Origin: Candidatus Sysuiplasma jiujiangense
GTDB taxonomy: Archaea > Thermoplasmatota > Thermoplasmata > Sysuiplasmatales > Sysuiplasmataceae
DNA length: 64,000 bases
Direction of reading: 5' to 3'
NCBI GenBank assembly: GCA_019721075.1
Contig: JAHEAD010000006.1
Coordinates: 37,217-101,216 of the forward strand
Shown here: positions 27,620 through 36,416 of the stretch, piece by piece
Layout of the letters: the number at the start of each line of letters is the position of its first letter
Position numbering within the stretch: position 1 is the stretch's first letter
Position numbers and translations under genes: made by a program
Notes under the pieces: generated by a model
Told to the model about the DNA's origin: nothing
Databases searched by the model: none
Seen by the model: the letters and a program-made list of their open reading frames with translations, nothing else

Positions 27620-28330
27620 CTATGAGTAGACGTGAAAATCTCTTTTACCCAGAAACCTCCTGGACACAGAGATGACAGGCATTTCGGACCGGTTTGGTGT
27701 CAAGGGACTGAGAAGGCTCAATGCCCTGCCTTTACCCAGTCACGAGAAGCACAACATGTTTCTCTACCTTCTGCAGGTCAGGTCTCTCGTGGTCATGGAG
27801 GAGCAGCTTCAGTCGCAGCTGGCTCTCATAGCAAAGGACAGGGATGATGCCGGGCTGCTCATGACCATCCCTGGCATACACTATTACACCGCCCTTGGAA
27901 TAGTCGAGGAAATAGGGGCATAACGAGATTTACCACAAAACACCATCTATGCTCCCGTGCAGCCCTTGTGCCAAGGATTGACAACTCGGGCGACAGGGTA
28001 AGCAGGCGCAATCACGTCAGGAACGGAGACATCATACTCAAGTCGCTGCTATGCACTGCAGTGCAGGGGATGCTCAAATCTGCAAAAGAGACAGCCGCTG
28101 CAAGGTCTTACTGGAGGAAGGAGAAATCGATAGGTGCCGCAAAGGCTCAGGTTGCAGCGGCCGGAAAACTGGCATGTGTTGTCCGGGGCAATGCTCATAA
28201 TTGGCGAACCATATGTGGAAGAGGACAAGGATCTCACTGCACGCAAGACAGTACCGATGGACCAACATGTGATGAATGCCGCAGCCTTCTCAGAGCAGGA
28301 GTTAGTGGATATCACCGAGTTGCTTTGCAC
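27620..28330 (+). pseudogene. IS110-family transposase relic
   Basis: Across at least three frames the pieces LLMTIPGIHYYTALGIVEEIG, PRIDNSGDRVSRRNHVRNGD, ILKSLLCTAVQGMLKSA, KEKSIGAAKAQVAAAGKLAC and AMLIIGEPY follow the order of the C-terminal (transposase_20) half of IS110/IS1111 transposases. The N-terminal DEDD catalytic part is missing or unrecognisable. Frameshifts near 27925 and 28195 make it non-functional. Confidence 0.75.
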
Positions 28331-28492
28331 AAAGACGGAGATATTGAACAGATCGAAGGAGGATGTAGGAATTGGCCAGGATCAGGTCGAAGACAAACAG
28401 GAAGAATAAATCACAGGGCTCAGAGGGTTTTCACGGGAGTGATTCAAAAGATCTCCGCCCATTCCAGCTATATGCGCTCCGGAAAATTATCC

Positions 28493-29089
28493 TCAAGAGG
28501 AGTGTGCCAACAGTCTTTTCACTCCCCTCATTACATATGTGGGACTCATAGAGAGGTATTTGTCAAGCTTTTTCCGATTGATTTTTCTTCTAATCATCGT
28601 CAGCGTTTCTTCTGAGAGGAATTCACGAAAATAGACAAAGTCGATGAGTGTCTTCTCTGTGTCAGAAACGGGCACCCAGAAGTCAGGATATCTTACAAGG
28701 TCCATACCAAAGAACATCCTTCTGTCAATTCTCCTTACAAGGTAGTTCCTGCCAGCAAAGGTCCTAATACCGGGCACCACACGCAGTGGTGTGATAACTA
28801 CCGGATTCGTTTCCTGTTCCCAGAGATCCATGAGTGAAAGTGCTTCCTGTAAGCCATAGTATGAGGGTTTGTATGCAAAACAGACGACTTCTACGTCATC
28901 CAGGAAGGTGTAATTGCCTTTCGAGATCCTCTTCAGCCTGCCAGTGCCGATCAGATTGTGAACCAGCAGCTTTCGATAATTCGTCGAAGTATCTAAGCTT
29001 GAAAGAAACAAATCAAGTTCAATCGAATTGAAAGAGGGAACTCCAGAAAACGCCTCAATCACATTGCCTACTTTGGTCATTTTGCCCAC
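28493..29089 (-). CDS. AbiEi-like antitoxin / transcriptional regulator
   Basis: 198 aa. An N-terminal winged-helix segment (YRKLLVHNLIGTGRLKRISKGNYTF, read in two parts) is followed by the AbiEi-type body: AYKPSYYGLQEALSLMDLW, VITPLRVVPGIRTF and VSDTEKTLIDFVYF. In type IV AbiE systems this protein represses the operon and counters the nucleotidyltransferase toxin. It overlaps the toxin gene by 13 bp and is downstream of it, the reverse of the usual bacterial order. Confidence 0.75.
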   Translation of the reverse strand: MGKMTKVGNVIEAFSGVPSFNSIELDLFLSSLDTSTNYRKLLVHNLIGTGRLKRISKGNYTFLDDVEVVCFAYKPSYYGLQEALSLMDLWEQETNPVVITPLRVVPGIRTFAGRNYLVRRIDRRMFFGMDLVRYPDFWVPVSDTEKTLIDFVYFREFLSEETLTMIRRKINRKKLDKYLSMSPTYVMRGVKRLLAHSS

Positions 29090-29721
29090 CTGGCCATCTC
29101 AACCTTCATTCTTTCAAAAGAGGGAGAGACCCCCGAGTAGATTATGGTCTTCAAAACACCCTCGTCTACCGGCGAATCAAGATGGGTGAGAAACAAAGAG
29201 ATATCCATCTTGACGGAACCCTTGTCCTCCACAAATTGAAGAAGATGGTAGATGTCATAGAGGTCTCTTATGAATCTACGGTCACTGTATGCATGAATCT
29301 TTTCCAGGATCATGTTCTCCGCAGACAGTGTCCTGATTTGAAGTGAAGTTCCATCGGCGTTGTGATAAGGGCGCACGATTGATTCCACCTTCTTCCTGAG
29401 ATTGACTTCCAGATTCAGGCTCGTACGTCCATCACTGATTGAAGAGAACAGAAGGTTGCCCGTGCTCTTGAATTTAGTAACATTGAGTCCATGGGATCTG
29501 CTCGTCTTCTCAAAATCAGTTTTTAGTGAAAAAAGCGAAGTTGAATAGAAATCAAGATCTTCAGAAAACCTATTCCCTGAATAGCACCTCCAGATTGCCG
29601 TACCTCCGTGCAAAACTGCTCTGTTGTCGAGACTGTAAACTATCTGGGCAATTTCATCTTGCAACCTGGCAACTTCAATCTGGCTCCTCTTCTTGAGCAT
29701 TTTGATGATAGGCAATTGCAT
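29077..29721 (-). CDS. AbiEii-like nucleotidyltransferase toxin
   Basis: 214 aa. AVLHGGTAIWRCYSGNRFSE with following DLDFYS is the GS-x-D-x-D-type nucleotidyltransferase signature of AbiEii/AbiGii toxins, and ENMILEKIHAYSDRRFIRD holds the conserved Lys/Arg helix. Relatives (MenA and others) inactivate tRNAs by adding nucleotides. The ATG at 29721 is about 25 nt after a TATA-like TTTTTATATCTTAAATT on the minus strand; an in-frame ATG at 29736 is less likely. Confidence 0.8.
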   Translation of the reverse strand: MQLPIIKMLKKRSQIEVARLQDEIAQIVYSLDNRAVLHGGTAIWRCYSGNRFSEDLDFYSTSLFSLKTDFEKTSRSHGLNVTKFKSTGNLLFSSISDGRTSLNLEVNLRKKVESIVRPYHNADGTSLQIRTLSAENMILEKIHAYSDRRFIRDLYDIYHLLQFVEDKGSVKMDISLFLTHLDSPVDEGVLKTIIYSGVSPSFERMKVEMARWAK

Positions 29722-30207
29722 AGAGTCTAGAATCAATTTAAGATATAAAAAACTATATCTTTCATATATCGGTTTAAGCTACATTTTGTTTACTGTTTCA
29801 ACAACCCATATACCCCCGGGAGTCGAATACAGCACCGGCCATTCTTCGCTCTCATTAATTACTTTTTCTGCAAGTCTGTTCATACGCCATCAATCGATTG
29901 TGATCTTTGAGGTGCGATCATTAAACTCCCAAGAATTCTTACGTCATCGTGTAGATCAACTCGGTCGTCAACTCGGCTCGAAACTTTCTGAACACGGCTA
30001 ACATGTGGTTACAGATTCCTGTCCCTCTACGATATCCAATCCCCATGCACTCAGTTAGCCACGAACGTTCGGGCATCAGCCACATCCACAACCAAAGACT
30101 GTTTTCCATTATTGACTGGAATGGAATTTGTATGATTGTCACATCAGAGTCAACCGGTCTGTTGAGTAAGCAATTATGTGTCTATATGTAATTGTGTTAA
30201 TAAATGA

Positions 30208-30224
30208 TGGGTCTGCCCAGACCC
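30208..30224. repeat. att-like repeat 1 (tRNA 3'-end-like)
   Basis: TGGGTCTGCCCAGACCC, preceded by an AT-rich TTAATAAATGA. It resembles the other two copies but has drifted into a perfect palindrome. It lies immediately left of the ATPase module. Confidence 0.35.
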
Positions 30225-30342
30225 ACAGAATTCTTTCCAAGAACCACTATTCACTTGCCTGACGTAGCAACAATTCGATTAACTACCAAGAATAGTGTCT
30301 TGTATTGCACAAAAGCTCCATTTTTATACATCATAATGCACA

Positions 30343-30353
30343 ATATTTATACA
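30343..30353 (+). promoter_or_regulatory. TATA-like box of the AAA_14 ATPase gene
   Basis: AATATTTATAC is centred about 27 nt before the ATG at 30375. It supports that start over longer in-frame alternatives from 30204. Confidence 0.55.
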
Positions 30354-30374
30354 TCATCATACCCATACAGACTC

Positions 30375-31655
30375 ATGTTCCAAAAATCGATCCTGAGGAC
30401 CATCATAACAGATCAGATGCTGGAACCGAAGCTAGTGGATCGCATAGTGGAAAGGAGCCAATTTCATGCTCTGGCCAGCTACGAAGGGAAGTCTGCATTC
30501 GTAATCAAGGGTGTGAGAAGATGTGGAAAGAGCACAATGATGAAGCAGCTGATGGAAACTAACTTCAGCGATTCGTATTTCTACCTCAACTTTGATGACG
30601 AGCGTTTAGCTGGATTCGAAAGCACCGACTTCCAGACCCTGCTGGAAACATTCATAGAACTCTATGGAGACAGGAGAAACCTGTTCATGGACGAAATCCA
30701 GAACGTAAACGGCTGGGAACTTTTTGTAAACAGGATACTTAGACAAGGTTACAGAGTTTTCATAACAGGATCAAACGCGAATCTGCTCAGCAAGGAACTG
30801 GGAACACGCCTTACCGGAAGACACATTGACGTGGAGCTCTACCCTTTTTCCTTCGTTGAATTCCTGAAAGCAAGAAATGTCAGATACAGGCGAATCGGAA
30901 AACATTCTACATCCAGTCGAGCAATTTTGCAAAGGGAGTTTATGGCATATCTCCACACTGGGGGTATGCCGGAGGTAGTGCTTGGGTCGAACAAATCCAT
31001 TCTTTCCCAACTGATAGCTGACATTGTCCAGAAAGATATAGTTGGAAGGTACGCCTTGAGGAAGTCTCAAGAACTGAGGGTACTCCTCAGGTTTCTTATT
31101 TCGAATGCGGGGAACCCCGTAACTCACCGTTCAATCATGTTGAACCTCGGTATGAAAAGTGCCAATACGGTGGAGAAATACATCTCTTATGCGGAAGAAA
31201 CATATCTGGTGTTTGAGGTCAGGAAATTTGAACGAAAATTGAAGAAATTTGACAAGAATCCAAAGAAGGTTTACTGCATCGACAACGGAATCATCATAAG
31301 AAACTCTCCAGCCTTCGGCGAAAGTGATGGAGCACTCCTCGAGAACATCGTTGCTGTCCAGCTGATGAGGCTTGGTCATGAGTTCTTCTATTACAAAGGA
31401 AGAGACGGATGTGAGGTTGATTTCATCAAGCCTGCAACTGGGGAGGCAATACAGGTTTGCTATGAGCTAAATGAAAAGAATGAGAAGCGTGAAGTGAAAG
31501 GACTTGTGGAGGCAGCAAGAGATTTGAAAATGGATAAGGCGATTATCTTGACGCTTGATCAGGAGGAGGAAATAATCCAAGATGGCGTTAAAATAGATGT
31601 CAAACCTTGCTGGTCCTGGCTCCTTGAGAGCGATGTGGCGGATCAAACGATTTGA
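30375..31655 (+). CDS. AAA_14 / DUF4143 ATPase
   Basis: 426 aa. Walker A is IKGVRRCGKSTMMKQL, Walker B is NLFMDEIQNVNGWE, and sensor 1 is VFITGSNANLLSKELGTRLTGR, all typical of AAA_14. The C-terminal DUF4143 region ends in a PD-(D/E)xK-like patch (ALLENIVAVQLMRLG, FYYKGRDGCEVDFI). These proteins are very common on archaeal chromosomes and mobile DNA; their function is not settled. The gene sits alone between two att-like repeats. Confidence 0.88.
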   Translation: MFQKSILRTIITDQMLEPKLVDRIVERSQFHALASYEGKSAFVIKGVRRCGKSTMMKQLMETNFSDSYFYLNFDDERLAGFESTDFQTLLETFIELYGDRRNLFMDEIQNVNGWELFVNRILRQGYRVFITGSNANLLSKELGTRLTGRHIDVELYPFSFVEFLKARNVRYRRIGKHSTSSRAILQREFMAYLHTGGMPEVVLGSNKSILSQLIADIVQKDIVGRYALRKSQELRVLLRFLISNAGNPVTHRSIMLNLGMKSANTVEKYISYAEETYLVFEVRKFERKLKKFDKNPKKVYCIDNGIIIRNSPAFGESDGALLENIVAVQLMRLGHEFFYYKGRDGCEVDFIKPATGEAIQVCYELNEKNEKREVKGLVEAARDLKMDKAIILTLDQEEEIIQDGVKIDVKPCWSWLLESDVADQTI

Positions 31656-32108
31656 ATATAATTCCTCCGTTCAGTCCTCCCGCGACAACGTGCAGCTTTG
31701 GACGAAAGATGTGTAACCTTCACAGCACTTGCTCCATCTCAACCAACGTCGAGGGAACGTTTTATTCCAACCGGGAACCACTCCACACCGATTATTATGG
31801 GGACTGACATCATCGAAGTCCGAATAGGCTCTGAATGCATTTCTTCCGGCTTTCGGCTCGATGGCCCGTTTGCAAGTTGTATTGCTGTTTAGAATGCTTT
31901 GTAAATTTTAATATAAACATCTAAAATTTAATGGGTCCGCAGACCTACTGCAATATTTCTTCGAATACCCACAAACCCTCAATTTTGAATTGCACTCTCC
32001 GAGTACATCGTGGAGCCATTAGATCCAACAAGCAGAATTTGCAGCTTCATGACTCTACGGAGGATAAGACATATATACTATAGCCCATTATAGCACATTA
32101 TAGTGATT
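31656..32108. other. Intergenic region with att-like repeat and operator-like direct repeats
   Basis: About 450 bp. TGGGTCCGCAGACC (31932-31945) belongs to the att-like series. Just before the toxin-antitoxin pair, CTATAGCCCATTATAG followed by CACATTATAG (32078-32104) gives three spaced TATAG units. These could be both TATA box and operator for the antitoxin. Confidence 0.45.
31932..31945. repeat. att-like repeat 2 (tRNA 3'-end-like)
   Basis: TGGGTCCGCAGACC, preceded by AATTTAA. It lies between the ATPase module and the RelE toxin module. Confidence 0.35.
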
Positions 32109-32111
32109 TAA

Positions 32112-32330
32112 GTGCCCACGACCATACAGGTAAGCGAAAAACTGCAAAAGGAACTGGCAAAGCGCAAGCTGCACGACAAGGAAACATATGAAGATGTCAT
32201 CTGGGATCTAATGGAAGACTCTCTTGAACTGGATGAAGAGACTAAAAGGGATTTGGCCCAGGCCCGCAGGGAAATCAAGGAGGGCAGGGTACATACACTA
32301 GAAGAGGTCAAGAAGGAATTGGGAATTTGA
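32112..32330 (+). CDS. RelB-type antitoxin
   Basis: 72 aa from GTG. An N-terminal ribbon-helix-helix-like TTIQVSEKLQKELAKRK with following YEDVIWDLMED, and a charged helical C-terminus (TKRDLAQARREIKEGRV). It is co-directional with the RelE-like gene and overlaps it by 4 bp. It probably autoregulates through the repeated TATAG units upstream. Confidence 0.78.
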   Translation: MPTTIQVSEKLQKELAKRKLHDKETYEDVIWDLMEDSLELDEETKRDLAQARREIKEGRVHTLEEVKKELGI

Positions 32331-32578
32331 CCTACCAGATACTCTTTTCAGACCTTGCATTCCGGCAGTTGAAGAAACTCGAAGCGGCAACGAGAGAGCG
32401 TATAATTGCATCGCTTGAAAGGATCAGGGTCAGACCGGAAACATATTTGAAGAAACTGGTAGGGGATGAAGGCTTCAGACTAAGGGTGGGAGATTACAGA
32501 GTGATAGTGGAACTGGACAATGAGAAACTCATTGTGCTGGTTCTCAGAATAGGGCACAGAAAAAAAGTATATGGCTGA
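32327..32578 (+). CDS. RelE/ParE-family toxin
   Basis: 83 aa from TTG, overlapping the antitoxin stop (TTGA). YQILFSDLAFRQLKKLE, then PETYLKKLVGDEGFRLRVGD, YRVIVELDNEKLIVLVLRIGH and RKKVYG make a complete RelE fold. The C-terminal Arg/His/Lys/Tyr residues are those used by mRNA-cleaving RelE toxins. Confidence 0.85.
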   Translation: MTYQILFSDLAFRQLKKLEAATRERIIASLERIRVRPETYLKKLVGDEGFRLRVGDYRVIVELDNEKLIVLVLRIGHRKKVYG

Positions 32579-33139
32579 TGTGAGAAACGTTGCTACCCGC
32601 TACCCCATGAATCCCTAAATCAGCTTTAATCCCGAACCCTGTAAATAATTAATGCACCGGATCTTGGCTAGACTTACGAGAAACAGTCTATGAGTCTATC
32701 CTTCTCTCTACTAACCTTCGTGACTGTTCCAATGTAATTAGAATGAAGAGCGCGATTCATGCGAGTGATCGTTTGCCCAAAGAGGGCACCTTAGTAATGT
32801 CACGAATCCTGTGTAAGCACCGGATAACTCTTGTCAAACATCTCTTGAATCTATTCACCGAAGGCGCCTTGAGCCTGGCAATGAGGCAATCTGCAAAGCA
32901 GGTGGGAAAAATTGGCAGTTAACAGGATCTAAATACAAAAATTATTATATAATGGGTCCGCCCAGATTTGAACGATAATTGGTTTGAACCCATATGTATT
33001 TTACGGTTTTCGAACAGAATTTATCCTGCATTTCGAGTAATGCTCGGCACTCGTTCCGACGGCACTTCCCTCATCTGCAGGTCGTATGCTGTAATCCCTG
33101 AACCCCCTTATCAACGCTTTCATGGCATCCTGCAATTGT
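32579..33139. other. Non-coding or decayed region
   Basis: About 560 bp containing no supported gene. It holds att-like repeat 3. Short frames here lack family resemblance. Confidence 0.45.
32953..32973. repeat. att-like repeat 3: 21-nt tRNA 3'-end fragment
   Basis: The minus strand GTTCAAATCTGGGCGGACCCA reads exactly like a tRNA 3' end: T loop TTCAAAT, T-stem 3' strand CTGGG, acceptor 3' strand and discriminator A. Nothing upstream completes a tRNA, so it is a fragment of the kind left by tRNA-targeting integrases. It is preceded by TTATATAA, as in the other copies. Confidence 0.5.
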
Positions 33140-33249
33140 TTGTTCTCTGCGGCATTGCCGGTTGCGTCCTCCCCACCGCGTCAGCGAGGCATTCCTCGAA
33201 TTTGTTCTCAGGGGGGGGAAGCGATCATCTGCCAGCGGTGCGATTCATA

Positions 33250-33318
33250 CTTGTCTATGCCGAGGTCCTTGAGCCTGGGTGGGACATCGGTTGCATGATG
33301 CAACCGATGGGCAAAGCT
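33250..33318. repeat. Direct repeat copy A with 12-bp palindrome
   Basis: Starts CTTGTCTATG and contains CATCGGTTGCAT-G-ATGCAACCGATG (about 33286-33310), a near-perfect palindrome. It is similar over about 60 bp to copy B, 118 bp to the right. Confidence 0.6.
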
Positions 33319-33367
33319 ACCTTTTCGTTTCTCCATCACCTTCAGGAACTACCCGCCTTGCTCTCTT

Positions 33368-33436
33368 CTTGTCTATGGTAATGTCCTTGAGTCTGGCCGG
33401 GAGATCGGTTGCATCATGTGACCGATCCTTTTTATC
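33368..33436. repeat. Direct repeat copy B with imperfect palindrome
   Basis: Starts CTTGTCTATG and contains GATCGGTTGCATCATG followed by GTGACCGATC. It duplicates copy A with about ten mismatches. Both lie within the decayed ParB/HTH-like gene. Confidence 0.6.
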
Positions 33437-33830
33437 TGGCTCGGGCACATCCTTTCTCATTCTGAACGGAAAAGGCAGATTTTGAGCAGTTTGACCGAAA
33501 TAGGAAAACTTTCCGAATCCGGTCAAACCGAGGCAAAACACCTGTCGGACTTCGAACCGCCTGTCTACAGCAATCAACCCAGGCATGGAAACCTGTGAAA
33601 GTCTTCTTCGTCCTGCAGCAGGAGCGCATATGTCACGAGAAGGTCGAGCTTCATGTCGTCGGCAATCGTTTCAATGTCCTTTCCCTCGTGAAATGCAGAT
33701 TTTACAAGTTTTACCGTTTTCGGTATTTCTTGTAAATGCTGTGCCACGGCCTGCTGCGTCAGTCCCACGGCCTCCCAATATCCCTCTGCTTCCATTCTGC
33801 CGGCCTTTGAGAAAGGGTAAAGAATTATTC

Positions 33831-35528
33831 ATGTCGGTTCCATACCTGAATACATATATGTCGAAATTTACACCGAAGCAGCCGACGCAGCAGGAATATG
33901 ACCGTGCTTCGAAACAGGCCAGAGAACTCTCAAGACTGTACCGCCAGGGCAAGTCAGTGAGCTGGATAGGCAAAAAGCATCGTCTGCCCGTCCTGGCGGT
34001 CAAGTGCGTGATCGATGGTTTGAGCGAAACAACCGGAGGCAGAAACGCTGCAGAGCGTCATGGCGCATCCCCCGTAGCAGTTCCCGTTGTAAAACCCGTC
34101 GCAAATTCCGTTGCAAATGCAACGGTGCCATCAGCCGTGGAATCGCACGGCGGCACGGATGTGCTCATAGACCCCATGTCATACGCATATCCGCCGCTCG
34201 AGAACCTTCCCCCGCCCATGGGTCTTGTCGGAGCGAAGTCGGTACCGGGCGAGCCGGCAATGCAGACGCCCCTTGCGGGCACGTACGCCGTGCCGACGGC
34301 GCTCGAGACGCTCTACCACATCATGATAGAGTTCGGGTTGCGCGACATCTATGCGAGAGGCATCATACGGCGTTTCAGCCATTACCGTGCGGACGACTAC
34401 GAGACCCTGAAACAGATATTGACTGAAACAGGAACGGGTGAACATGCACGCACATCAATCCTGGCCGCATGGAAAGAGGAAAACGGAAGCACGGCCGTCC
34501 TCTCACGCAAGGCACTGTCCGCTGCCGAGAGGGATGAGAAGATCCGCCGCCTGAAGAAGGAACTGGGCGTTGACACCGAACCACTGACGGCGGAAGAGTC
34601 TGCCGAGCGGATAGCGCGCAGGAAGGCAGAGGTCGAACTCAAACTGCTCGAAAAAACCCTTGAGGAGAAAGAGCGTGGGCTCAATCCGCCGGAGGAAGCG
34701 CCTCCCGCACCGCCCGCCGAGCAGGTGGAAATGACCGACATAGTAATCAGCGCAAACGGCATTCCGCAGAGGCTCCGCATTCCGCAGAAAGACCTCCCTC
34801 TCTATGCGCCTTTCATGATAAAGCCAGATGAAAACGGCCAGACACTCACTCCGGAAATGCAGGCAATGAAGGAAGAACTCGCCGAATTGCGCCGCATGCG
34901 CCAGGAAGATGAGGAAAAGAGGAAGATAGATGCCATAGTAGGCCCTCTCGAGGAACAGATAAGGCGTCTTGAGGCACGTATTCGGCAGGAAACCGAATAT
35001 GCCGCCGCCCCTGAAACCGTCCTTCAGCGGCGCCTCGACGCCCTGGAGAAGCAGAATAAGGAACTGCTTGACACATTGCGCCAGAACGAAATCAACACAG
35101 TCAAGGGCGAACTCATGGAAACGAGGAAGGAATTGGCACGTTACCGCGGCGAGTTCGACAAGCTCAGTTCCCCGGAGTTCGTCGCATCGGAACGGCACAG
35201 GTTTGACAGCCAGGCAAGGCAGATGGGATACATTCCCACGGCCGAGGTTCCCGGGCCGGGCATTGAAGGCATCAGGAATGCGGACAGGCTGCAGTCGATA
35301 TACATGAAAGATCGGGCGATAAACGCCGGCCTCGACGCCGTGGCGGACAAGGCCCGGCACACAGGCAGGCTCAAGGACGAGATACTGAAAAGCGGCGTCG
35401 TCCGGGCGGGCCTTGACGCGCTCAAGGACGCCATAACTAAAACCGAGGACAGGGCGGCGGAAATAAGGGCGCCGACCGTGGAGGAACTGACGCGCATGCA
35501 GCAGGAACTGGATGCCGGCGGCCGCTGA
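33831..35528 (+). CDS. Large coiled-coil protein of the accessory element
   Basis: 565 aa. Residues ~15-65 are basic with a helix-turn-helix-like SWIGKKHRLPVLAVKCVIDG. A Pro/Ala/Val-rich linker follows, then a helical globular part (ETLYHIMIEFGLRDIYARG), and long coiled coils around residues 220-290 and 330-450 (EELAELRRMRQEDEEKRKID). There is no membrane segment and no recognised family. Composition is GC-rich like the array downstream. It could be a structural or DNA-partition protein of the element (inference). An alternative start is ATG 33858. Confidence 0.65.
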   Translation: MSVPYLNTYMSKFTPKQPTQQEYDRASKQARELSRLYRQGKSVSWIGKKHRLPVLAVKCVIDGLSETTGGRNAAERHGASPVAVPVVKPVANSVANATVPSAVESHGGTDVLIDPMSYAYPPLENLPPPMGLVGAKSVPGEPAMQTPLAGTYAVPTALETLYHIMIEFGLRDIYARGIIRRFSHYRADDYETLKQILTETGTGEHARTSILAAWKEENGSTAVLSRKALSAAERDEKIRRLKKELGVDTEPLTAEESAERIARRKAEVELKLLEKTLEEKERGLNPPEEAPPAPPAEQVEMTDIVISANGIPQRLRIPQKDLPLYAPFMIKPDENGQTLTPEMQAMKEELAELRRMRQEDEEKRKIDAIVGPLEEQIRRLEARIRQETEYAAAPETVLQRRLDALEKQNKELLDTLRQNEINTVKGELMETRKELARYRGEFDKLSSPEFVASERHRFDSQARQMGYIPTAEVPGPGIEGIRNADRLQSIYMKDRAINAGLDAVADKARHTGRLKDEILKSGVVRAGLDALKDAITKTEDRAAEIRAPTVEELTRMQQELDAGGR

Positions 35529-35926
35529 CGTTCCCTGAGCGCCATGCACTGCATTCAATCGGAACGGGAACGGCATGCTCACAGGATCCTGCGCATGTGC
35601 AGCCGGATTCGAAATTTTTTTCTAAATTTTTTTGTTTATCAATTCGATTTCCATAGAATTTCAATTATATTTCTCATTGAATTTTCCTTCGTGAATGCAC
35701 ATTTTTGTACGCTGTTTCGCTTCAAATTTGTTTTAATTGACATTAAATTGAAAATATATAAAAATCCTCTCATTTTACAGAAGATCAATTGTGTTTGAGT
35801 TACTCAGGCTCAAATATGATCCTGCGAAAAATTTTTCAAAAGGGTCTATTCGGGTTTGACCGGACTTGAACAGTTTAGGCAAGCCGGATGCAATACCGGC
35901 TCGTCTAGCCAGTAGGAAGTGGTAAA
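35529..35926. other. AT-rich intergenic region
   Basis: About 400 bp. Positions 35610-35790 are strongly A/T-rich with runs of 7-9 T, unlike the flanking GC-rich genes. At 35883-35907 an AAGCCGG...CCGGCT hairpin is present. No gene is seen. It could be a promoter or an unwinding region. Confidence 0.4.
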
Positions 35927-36382
35927 TTGGCAAAACAAACCGTAGTGCAGGACGCTGCACAAAGTGAGCCAGCGACTGAACGCAGCCAGCCGGTAGAGCA
36001 GAGCAAGGCTCTTGCGACAGTAAGCGTTGTTCACGGCGTGGAGCTGAGAGCTGAGCAGTGGAGCAAAGCACCGGAGCTCAAGGATCAGCTTTACGACGGG
36101 TACAGCGGTCTGTCCGAGAACCTCGCCGACATGCTTGCAAGCAAGGGCTTCACGGTGAGGGCGGGCAAGAGCTACGTGGGCATCTACATGGGTGCCACGA
36201 GGTTCAAGACCGCCACGCCGAACTTCTTCAGGTCTGAAGAGGAAGTCAGGAAGTTCCTGCTCGAGTCGGAGAACATCCGCTTTGCGAAGGAGAAAGACCT
36301 TCTCATCAACAAGGCGGTCATGGACGGCATACTCAGGCACATAGAGAAGCAGGCTGCCCAGTCGAAGGCGCAAACAGCTTAA
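35927..36382 (+). CDS. Hypothetical protein, 151 aa
   Basis: Starts TTG 5 nt after AGTGG, an arrangement close to that of the TTG-started AAA+ gene at 44677. Residues 1-35 are Gln/Ser/Glu-rich and probably disordered. The rest is a compact alpha/beta domain (ASKGFTVRAGKSYVGIYMGA, then FFRSEEEVRKFLLESEN). Not recognised. It is followed at once by a hairpin and T-run terminator. Confidence 0.6.
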   Translation: MAKQTVVQDAAQSEPATERSQPVEQSKALATVSVVHGVELRAEQWSKAPELKDQLYDGYSGLSENLADMLASKGFTVRAGKSYVGIYMGATRFKTATPNFFRSEEEVRKFLLESENIRFAKEKDLLINKAVMDGILRHIEKQAAQSKAQTA

Positions 36383-36416
36383 GGGCGTCAAAAGCGCCCA
36401 AACACCTTATTTTTTG
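36383..36416 (+). terminator. Hairpin plus T-rich terminator after the 35927 gene
   Basis: Stem GGGCG/CGCCC (36383-36387 with 36395-36399), then TTATTTTTT at 36408-36415. The stop codon TAA directly abuts the stem. Confidence 0.6.

Larger units (their letters stand above)
29737..30374. other. Intergenic region with divergent promoters and an att-like repeat
   Basis: About 640 bp with no convincing gene. It contains the TATA-like box of the AbiE pair (near 29735-29750), a GGGTCTG-CC-CAGACCC palindrome at 30209-30224 described separately, and a TATA-like AATATTTATAC near 30343-30353 in front of the ATPase gene. Confidence 0.5.
33140..33795 (-). pseudogene. Decayed ParB/HTH-like gene with internal duplication
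   Basis: Leftwards from 33795 a frame reads EAVGLTQQAVAQHLQEIPKT with VKLVKSAFHEGKDIE, a ParB-like helix-turn-helix followed by a second helical unit. Farther on, in shifted frames, ATDLPARLKDITIDKKRARR and then ATDVPPRLKDLGIDKYESHR with WQMIASPPENKFEE appear. The last is the LKDLGI...SxRWQ...E motif common in phage and plasmid ParB-like proteins. Stops between the pieces show it is broken. The two LKD-I units are the DNA-level duplication listed separately. Confidence 0.5.

Noticed and set aside
33215..33222. A run of eight G.
   Set aside because: It falls in decayed sequence with no gene whose frame it could switch.
34503..35582. A 359-codon minus-strand frame.
   Set aside because: It lies opposite the 33831-35528 coiled-coil gene, is composed of residues expected from antisense codons, and has no motif or start signal.
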